A stretch of DNA of 37,619 bases from Spirochaetaceae bacterium (GTDB taxonomy: Bacteria; Spirochaetota; Spirochaetia; DSM-27196; SLST01). Each line of letters opens with the position of its first letter. Position 1 is the first letter of the stretch. Below are positions 32,400 to 37,619 of the stretch, piece after piece. The notes beneath the pieces were generated by a model, which was not told the DNA's origin, did no database searches, and saw only the letters and a program-made list of their open reading frames with translations. The stretch spans positions 1 through 37,619 of the forward strand of contig RECL01000266.1 of the NCBI GenBank assembly GCA_007694025.1, written 5' to 3'. The position numbers and the translations under genes were made by a program.

Positions 32400-33937
32400 T
32401 GCCGCGTCGTGACCGGCCAGACCGCGCGATGGAGAGCCTTGTGCGTCGCCTCGACGCGCGAGCAAAGCTGCTCGGCGCGCTGCGCACGGTTCCGATGGCC
32501 GTCGGGGCGTGTACCGCCGTATCGGCGCTGGCCGGACTCGCGCTCCTGATCACCACCTTGGGCGCGCCGTCTCCAGTGCGCGTGGAGTTCTGGCGCATTG
32601 TCGCGCTGGCCAACATCGGCGTGGCGGTCGTCGCGGCGCTTGCTGTTGCGTTGCGACCGGTTCGTCCGCTCGTCCTGCTTCGCGACGCCGACCATGCCTG
32701 CCACCTCCGGTCGCTGCTGGTAACCGGGTACGCGCTTGGGGAGCAGCCCACCGCTGAAGCCGATGCAGCCACCGGCTTCAACGAATCGGTTCTCCGTAGC
32801 GCGGTGTCCGCATCACGATCGGTCGACCCCGCCCGGGTCTACCCGGTCCCCCGGACGCGGGTGACCGCGATCACGGCGCTCCTGGTCGTGATGCTGGTGT
32901 CGATCGCAATCGTCGATCTGTCGCGGCCCGAGCCGCCTCCGCCGACCGACGGATACGGCACGATGCTCGCCGACCGGGGCCGGCGGCTCGCCGAGCGCGC
33001 GGGCACCGACCAGCAGCTCGTCGACCTTGCGGAGCGGATGCAGCGGCTCGGCGACGACCTTGACGACGGACGGATCGGAGTCGGGGAGGCGCGAGACCGG
33101 CTGCTTGAGATCGAATCCGCGATCGAACGGCAGCTCGCGAATATCCCGCGCGCGCAACCGTTCGCATCCGATGGTGCCGGATTGCCCGATGGCCTGGAGG
33201 CCGACATCCGCGCGGCGCTTGAGGCGGGGATGAGCGATGCAGAGGTCATCGACTTCGTGGCCCGGATGGGACGCGACGGATCGATGCTTCCCGACGAGGT
33301 CCGGGCACTCGAAGAGGCGGGCGAAGGCGTCGAAGCAGACGCGGTCGTCGGCTTTGACGAGCAGATGCGCCGACTGATCGATCAGCTGAACATCGCACGA
33401 TCCGACGACAGCGAAACCGGGCTGCTGAACGAGCTCACCGAAAGCCGCCGCGTCGTCGAGCAGGCGGGCGCAGGGCTCGCCGAGCTGACCGAAGGCGACG
33501 ACGACCCGATCGGGACGAGCGACGACAGCGGCGCGGGACGACCGGTGCGGGCCGGGCGCGACGATGCCGGCGCCGCGGACACCGACGGGCAGGCCCCCGG
33601 CGGCGCGCAGGGCGGGTCGGCCGCCGTTCTTGACGGACGCGACGGGTCGTTCGCACGGCTCGACGAGCGTTCGCAGGTCTTGCGACGCATACCGGGCGTT
33701 GTAACCGAAGGGTCGATTGTCGACCTGATCATCAGGCAGGCGCCGACCGAAGCGATCGCGCGACTGCCCGAAGTCGACCGGATGGGGCAGTACGAGCGGG
33801 TAGTCGAGTCGGCGATGGCCGGTGAGTCGGTGCCACAGGAACTCGAGCGGATCGTTCGCGACTACTTCCTGCGCATCGCTTTTGCAGACGTCGCGCCGCG
33901 TGACGGCAATGGAAGCGAAGGAGAGACCAATGAGTGA
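32399..33937 (+). CDS. Membrane protein with long acidic helical domain, function unknown
   Basis: 512 residues. Two TM helices near the N-terminus (about 32-54 and 64-86) and a third at about 158-173 resemble the start of DUF4175-type proteins. A long charged helical region (about 185-350) follows, then a Gly/Asp/Ala-rich low-complexity linker (about 365-405) and a short C-terminal helical domain. No catalytic motif is seen. It overlaps the MoxR gene by 8 bases. Its place beside moxR suggests it is a substrate or partner of that chaperone-like ATPase. Confidence 0.65.
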   Translation: MPRRDRPDRAMESLVRRLDARAKLLGALRTVPMAVGACTAVSALAGLALLITTLGAPSPVRVEFWRIVALANIGVAVVAALAVALRPVRPLVLLRDADHACHLRSLLVTGYALGEQPTAEADAATGFNESVLRSAVSASRSVDPARVYPVPRTRVTAITALLVVMLVSIAIVDLSRPEPPPPTDGYGTMLADRGRRLAERAGTDQQLVDLAERMQRLGDDLDDGRIGVGEARDRLLEIESAIERQLANIPRAQPFASDGAGLPDGLEADIRAALEAGMSDAEVIDFVARMGRDGSMLPDEVRALEEAGEGVEADAVVGFDEQMRRLIDQLNIARSDDSETGLLNELTESRRVVEQAGAGLAELTEGDDDPIGTSDDSGAGRPVRAGRDDAGAADTDGQAPGGAQGGSAAVLDGRDGSFARLDERSQVLRRIPGVVTEGSIVDLIIRQAPTEAIARLPEVDRMGQYERVVESAMAGESVPQELERIVRDYFLRIAFADVAPRDGNGSEGETNE

Positions 33938-34934
33938 TGCCACTGGCAGTAGCATGAATCACGCGATCACGGACGCGGTCGATCGACTGACCCGCGCGCG
34001 CGAGGAGATCTCCTCGCGGATAGTCGGGCACGGTGAGCTTATCGACGAGCTGTTCGTCTGCCTGCTCTGCCGCGGACACGCGCTGATCGAAGGAGCCCCG
34101 GGACTCGGGAAGACCTATCTGATCAAGACCTTCGGCAACGTCCTTGCGCTGACTACGACGCGGATCCAGTTCACTCCCGATCTTATGCCGGCCGACATCG
34201 TCGGCACGAACGTGCTGATCCGCGACGAAACCGGCGACCAGGTGATCCGGTTCCAGAAGGGGCCGCTGTTCTCGCGGATCGTGCTCGCCGATGAGATCAA
34301 CCGCGCCACGCCGAAGACACAGTCGGCGATGCTCGAAGCCATGCAGGAGCAGGCGATCACGTACGCCGGCACGACCTACCCGCTGTCACACCCCTTCATC
34401 GTACTCGCGACGCAGAACCCGATCGAGATGGAAGGCACCTATCCGCTGCCGGAGGCGCAGCTTGACCGCTTCTTCTTCAAGATCAGCGTCGGGTACCCGA
34501 GCGCGGACGAACTGCTCGCTATCGTCGACCGGACGACGGGGCCGGCGCCATCGGCCGTCGGCCATGTTCTTGACGGAGCTCAGATCGTAGCGTTCCAGGA
34601 ACTCGTTCGCGCGATCGTCGTCGCGCGCCCGATCGCGGAGTACGCGGTCAGACTGGTCACGGCGACGCACCCGGGCTTGCCCGGCGCGCTCGAGGTCGTA
34701 CGGCGCGCGGTTCGTTACGGGTCGAGCCCGCGCGGCGCGCAGGGGCTGGTGCTCGCGGCGAAGGCGTTCGCGTTGATGGATGGTCGCGAACACGCGGGCT
34801 TCGAAGACATCCGCCGCGCGGCGCTGCCGGTGCTGCGCCATCGCCTGATCCCGAGCTTCCAGGGCGAGGCCGAAGGAGTCGATCCGGACACGATCGTGTC
34901 CGCGGTGGTCGACGCGGTTGCGGAGGTCGAGTGA
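33930..34934 (+). CDS. MoxR-family AAA+ ATPase
   Basis: 334 residues. Walker A EGAPGLGKT (54-62), Walker B and following helix VLADEINRATPKTQSAMLEAMQE (from 118), sensor 1 ATQNPIEMEGTYPLPEAQLDRF. MoxR ATPases act as chaperones that mature VWA-containing proteins, which fits the two VWA-type genes that follow. The ATG at 33930 has GGAGAG upstream, within the end of the preceding gene; the stop overlaps the next GTG (GTGA). Confidence 0.95.
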   Translation: MSDATGSSMNHAITDAVDRLTRAREEISSRIVGHGELIDELFVCLLCRGHALIEGAPGLGKTYLIKTFGNVLALTTTRIQFTPDLMPADIVGTNVLIRDETGDQVIRFQKGPLFSRIVLADEINRATPKTQSAMLEAMQEQAITYAGTTYPLSHPFIVLATQNPIEMEGTYPLPEAQLDRFFFKISVGYPSADELLAIVDRTTGPAPSAVGHVLDGAQIVAFQELVRAIVVARPIAEYAVRLVTATHPGLPGALEVVRRAVRYGSSPRGAQGLVLAAKAFALMDGREHAGFEDIRRAALPVLRHRLIPSFQGEAEGVDPDTIVSAVVDAVAEVE

Positions 34935-35815
34935 CGGGGACGCGGATGCTCGACGAGTCTTTTCTGCGCGCGCTCGAGCAGCTGTCGTTCGTATCGCGAA
35001 GGGTTCGCCGCCGAGCCGTTCGGGGCGAGCGCGCGACCGTCAGACACGGAGCGTCACTCGAGTTCTCCGATCACCGCGCGTACCAGCCGGGTGACGACTT
35101 CCGATACCTCGACTGGAACATCTACATGCGACTGCAACGCCTGTTCGTGAAGGTGTTCACCGCAGAGGAAAACCTGACCGTCCACATCCTGATCGACACG
35201 AGCCGCTCGATGTCCTTCGGCGATCCGCCGAAGTTGTGGTACGCGGGTCGGCTGGCGGCGGCGCTTGGGTACCTGGCCGCGGTTGACCTTGACCGGGTCG
35301 GGGTCTGCGCGTTTGCCGACGGGATCGAAAGGTCGATGCCCCCGATCAGGACACGCGCGCAGATCACGTCGCTGTTCGGTTACATCGAGTCGCTGACTGC
35401 CCGCGGCGCGACCGACTTCAACGCAGCGCTCACCGACTACTCGCTCGCCGCGCGCCGGCCCGGACTCGCGATTGTGATCACCGATCTGCTCGATCCTGGA
35501 GGATACGAGCAAGGGCTCGGCGCGCTCCTCTACCGCGCATTTGACGTCGTTCTCCTTCACGTCCTGTCGACGGAGGAAGTCACCCCGTCAGTAAACGGTC
35601 TTGTCCGGCTGGTGGACTCGGAGACCGGCGAACAGACGTCGATAACCGCGGGCGCGGGCCTCACGCGCGAATACTCGGCGCGGCTTTCGAGCTTCCTGGA
35701 GCGCGTCGAGCGGTTCTGCGGAGATCGCGCGATCGATTACGTCCGCGCGACCACCGACATACCGTTCGAGCGGGTCATCCTGGATTCGATGCGCCGGGGG
35801 GCGTTCGTGCGATGA
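34931..35815 (+). CDS. DUF58-family protein with VWA-like fold
   Basis: 294 residues. YQPGDDFRYLDWNIYMR (51-67) is the DUF58 hallmark and ILIDTSRSM (86-94) gives a metal-binding DxSxS-like motif. VIVITDLLDPGGYEQG is a later VWA strand. It almost always accompanies MoxR. The GTG at 34931 overlaps the moxR stop; an ATG five codons later is possible. It overlaps the next gene by ATGA. Confidence 0.93.
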   Translation: MTGTRMLDESFLRALEQLSFVSRRVRRRAVRGERATVRHGASLEFSDHRAYQPGDDFRYLDWNIYMRLQRLFVKVFTAEENLTVHILIDTSRSMSFGDPPKLWYAGRLAAALGYLAAVDLDRVGVCAFADGIERSMPPIRTRAQITSLFGYIESLTARGATDFNAALTDYSLAARRPGLAIVITDLLDPGGYEQGLGALLYRAFDVVLLHVLSTEEVTPSVNGLVRLVDSETGEQTSITAGAGLTREYSARLSSFLERVERFCGDRAIDYVRATTDIPFERVILDSMRRGAFVR

Positions 35816-37619
35816 CCTTCGCGTACCCTCTCGGGCTGTGGCTGTTGCTCGTACTACCGCTGATCGTCGTTGTCTACCTGCTGCGACAGGAGCGACGGCG
35901 AGTGGAGGTATCATCGCTCTATCTATGGACAGACCTGCTCGCGACGCGCAGCCGTCGCCCCCGACTCGCATCGCTACGAAACCTGAGTCTATTACTGACG
36001 CTGATCGCGGCGGCTCTGATCGCGGCGGCGTCCGCCGGGATCGCGGTCGAGCTATCGGGCGCGAGGGGCTCCGAACACCTTGTCGTCGTGATCGACACGA
36101 GCACGAGCATGTCGGCGGTGGTCAACGGCGTGTCGCAGATCGAACGCGCGCGTAACCGCGCGCGCGAGCGTATCGGCCGAGCGCGGCCGGAGTCGATCAC
36201 GCTTGTCACGATCGGAGCGAACCCGGCGGTAGTTCGGTCGAAAGGAGCCGCCATCGGCGAGATCGCTACCGCAGTCGGTGCGATCAGCGCGGATGGCGGG
36301 GTCCTTGATCCCGACATCTCGATGCAGGTCATCGAACAGCTCGTGGCCGACGATGCGTCGGTAGTCGTGTTCACCGACCTGGCCGGCTACCGGGCACTGA
36401 CGGCGCGTCGGCCGACGGTCCCGCTTGATATCGAGATCGTCGGCCCGATCGCGTCGAACGCGGCGATCACCGCGTTCACGCTTCGACCGTCGCCAGACGG
36501 AACGCCTGACACGTACGCGTCACACGCGTACGCGTCACACGCGTACGCGTACGTGGAGGTGTCGAACTTCGGGGAGGAGCGGCTCGCGACGGCACTCGAG
36601 CTTCACGCCGACACCAACCGCATCGCCACGTTCCCTATCGCGCTCGATCCGGGAGAACGACGGCGTGTCGTGACGACGGTACCCGCGCAGGCGGGTGTAT
36701 ACCACGCAAAGTTCGTCGGCCACACCGACGCGCTCGCCGCCGACGACGCGGCGTGGATCGTCCCGGTGCGAACGTCGGCGGTCGTGCAGCTTGTGACACC
36801 GGGGAACCTCTTCCTGGAGACCTTTCTGTCGATCTACCCCGGACTGACCGTGGTCACCAGAGAGCAGTACGACCAATCGGTCCGGTACGACATCCTTGTG
36901 ATCGACCGGGTCCCTGCGCCCGTCGGAGTGCGAGGCCGCGCGATCGCGATCGCAACGGCGTTCCCCGACGGCCCGTTCATCCCGGATTCAAGAATCGAGC
37001 TGTCGCAGCCGCTCGCGATGTCGGACGACCACCCGCTCGGCAGGGGAATCGTCTCCGGACGCACGACTGTTCGCCACGCACTGTCTGGTCGGCTTGACCC
37101 GCGCGCGACGGTCGTGGCGCGCTCGGGTTCGGTGCCGCTTATCTACGAGTATCGGAGCGGGAACCGTGCGATAGTCGGGCTGACGTTCGCGCTCGACGAC
37201 ACCGATATCGGAGTCCAGACCGCATTCCCGGTGCTGATGAGCAACGCGATTTCGCGACTCATCCCGACGTCGACGACCGACACGGTCCGGCTGTATCGCA
37301 CCGGCGACACGGTAGAGATTCCGGTGCGCCCGGGCGAAGAAGTGGTTGTGATCGCACCGGACGGGACGCCGACCCGGATCAGGCCGCGGACGAACGTCGC
37401 TTCGTTCGACCGTACAGGACAGGTCGGCGTATACCAGGTCCGCGGTGAGTCGTTCACGAGTCGATTCGCCGTGTCGGTCGTATCGGCGTCTGAGTCTGAT
37501 ATCGCCGGCCTTGAGATGGTTCACACCGGGAGCGTGCCGCAAGGGTCGCTCTCCGGCAGGCTCCCGGCCGCCGGGGATCCAACAGAGCGCTACCCGATCT
37601 GGCACCTGGTAGCGGTGCT
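35812..37619 (+). CDS. BatA-like VWA-domain membrane protein (runs off right edge)
   Basis: At least 602 residues; the frame is open to the window end. The N-terminus has the BatA/aerotolerance-type hydrophobic segment (PLGLWLLLVLPLIVVVYLL, 6-24) and a second TM (about 57-80). The VWA domain starts with VVVIDTSTSM (91-100), which has the DxSxS metal site. A beta-rich ectodomain follows with a GATase-like stretch (about 330-450). A tandem YASHA repeat lies at about 234-246. MoxR-DUF58-BatA order is conserved in many bacteria; the products are thought to work at the envelope, but their exact role is not settled. Confidence 0.85.
   Translation, partial: MTFAYPLGLWLLLVLPLIVVVYLLRQERRRVEVSSLYLWTDLLATRSRRPRLASLRNLSLLLTLIAAALIAAASAGIAVELSGARGSEHLVVVIDTSTSMSAVVNGVSQIERARNRARERIGRARPESITLVTIGANPAVVRSKGAAIGEIATAVGAISADGGVLDPDISMQVIEQLVADDASVVVFTDLAGYRALTARRPTVPLDIEIVGPIASNAAITAFTLRPSPDGTPDTYASHAYASHAYAYVEVSNFGEERLATALELHADTNRIATFPIALDPGERRRVVTTVPAQAGVYHAKFVGHTDALAADDAAWIVPVRTSAVVQLVTPGNLFLETFLSIYPGLTVVTREQYDQSVRYDILVIDRVPAPVGVRGRAIAIATAFPDGPFIPDSRIELSQPLAMSDDHPLGRGIVSGRTTVRHALSGRLDPRATVVARSGSVPLIYEYRSGNRAIVGLTFALDDTDIGVQTAFPVLMSNAISRLIPTSTTDTVRLYRTGDTVEIPVRPGEEVVVIAPDGTPTRIRPRTNVASFDRTGQVGVYQVRGESFTSRFAVSVVSASESDIAGLEMVHTGSVPQGSLSGRLPAAGDPTERYPIWHLVAV
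36512..36553 (+). repeat. 15-base in-frame tandem repeat in the VWA protein gene
   Basis: The unit CGTACGCGTCACACG occurs twice exactly (36512-36526, 36527-36541), then a 12-base partial copy ending in CGTACG (36542-36553). It encodes YASHA repeats. It is rich in the palindromes ACGCGT and CGTACG. Confidence 0.9.

Overview
This is a dense, high-GC (roughly 65% by eye) bacterial chromosome segment with no rRNA, tRNA, CRISPR array, insertion sequence or prophage genes. No gap between genes exceeds about 150 bases. The gene set (ClpC-McsB-McsA, a GH57 glucanotransferase, a PEGA protein, an Rnf-type redox pump linked to a DUF212 protein, MoxR/DUF58/VWA genes, a P-loop-Asp23 protein) suggests a spirochaete (Spirochaetota). 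That placement is an inference from content, not from a phylogenetic marker.

Layout. 1-758 (-) is the start of a topoisomerase IV/gyrase B subunit, divergent from a coiled-coil lipoprotein (899-1855, +). From 15551 down to 1870 every gene lies on the minus strand in a tight chain: prfB (with a programmed +1 frameshift), a CheY-like receiver, a PEGA membrane protein, ftsY, a secreted repeat protein, a LolCDE-like lipoprotein exporter (permease, ATPase, permease), serS, mcsA, mcsB and clpC. An extra promoter precedes mcsA. A secreted FN3-like protein (15653-17071, +) converges on a GH57 enzyme (19073-17046, -).

The most unusual region is 19175-25024 (-). It is a seven-gene operon in which every junction is a 4-base stop/start overlap: DUF212 phosphatase-like protein, a 505-aa membrane protein of unknown function, rnfC, rnfD, a 50-aa single-helix protein, rnfE, rnfA. 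It resembles an rnfCDGEA operon, but the FMN-carrying rnfG is reduced to a membrane-anchor-sized peptide and there is no rnfB. In addition, the second cysteine expected to bind the intramembrane iron-sulphur cluster is Ser in both RnfA and RnfE. RnfD keeps its covalent-flavin motif and RnfC keeps two [4Fe-4S] motifs. It looks like a remodelled Rnf complex rather than a decaying one.

From 25116 rightward (mostly +): an RluA-family pseudouridine synthase with an in-frame hexapeptide repeat; a P-loop NTPase fused to an Asp23 domain; a TPR protein with a degenerate metallopeptidase domain; poly(A) polymerase (pcnB, -). The window ends in a coupled cluster of a large ectodomain protein, a polytopic membrane protein, a second membrane/coiled-coil protein, MoxR ATPase, a DUF58 protein and a BatA-like VWA protein that runs off the right edge.

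Other recurring themes are a McsB that appears to have lost key catalytic residues, and several promoters whose -10 box lies only 5-7 bases from the start codon, which suggests leaderless mRNAs.
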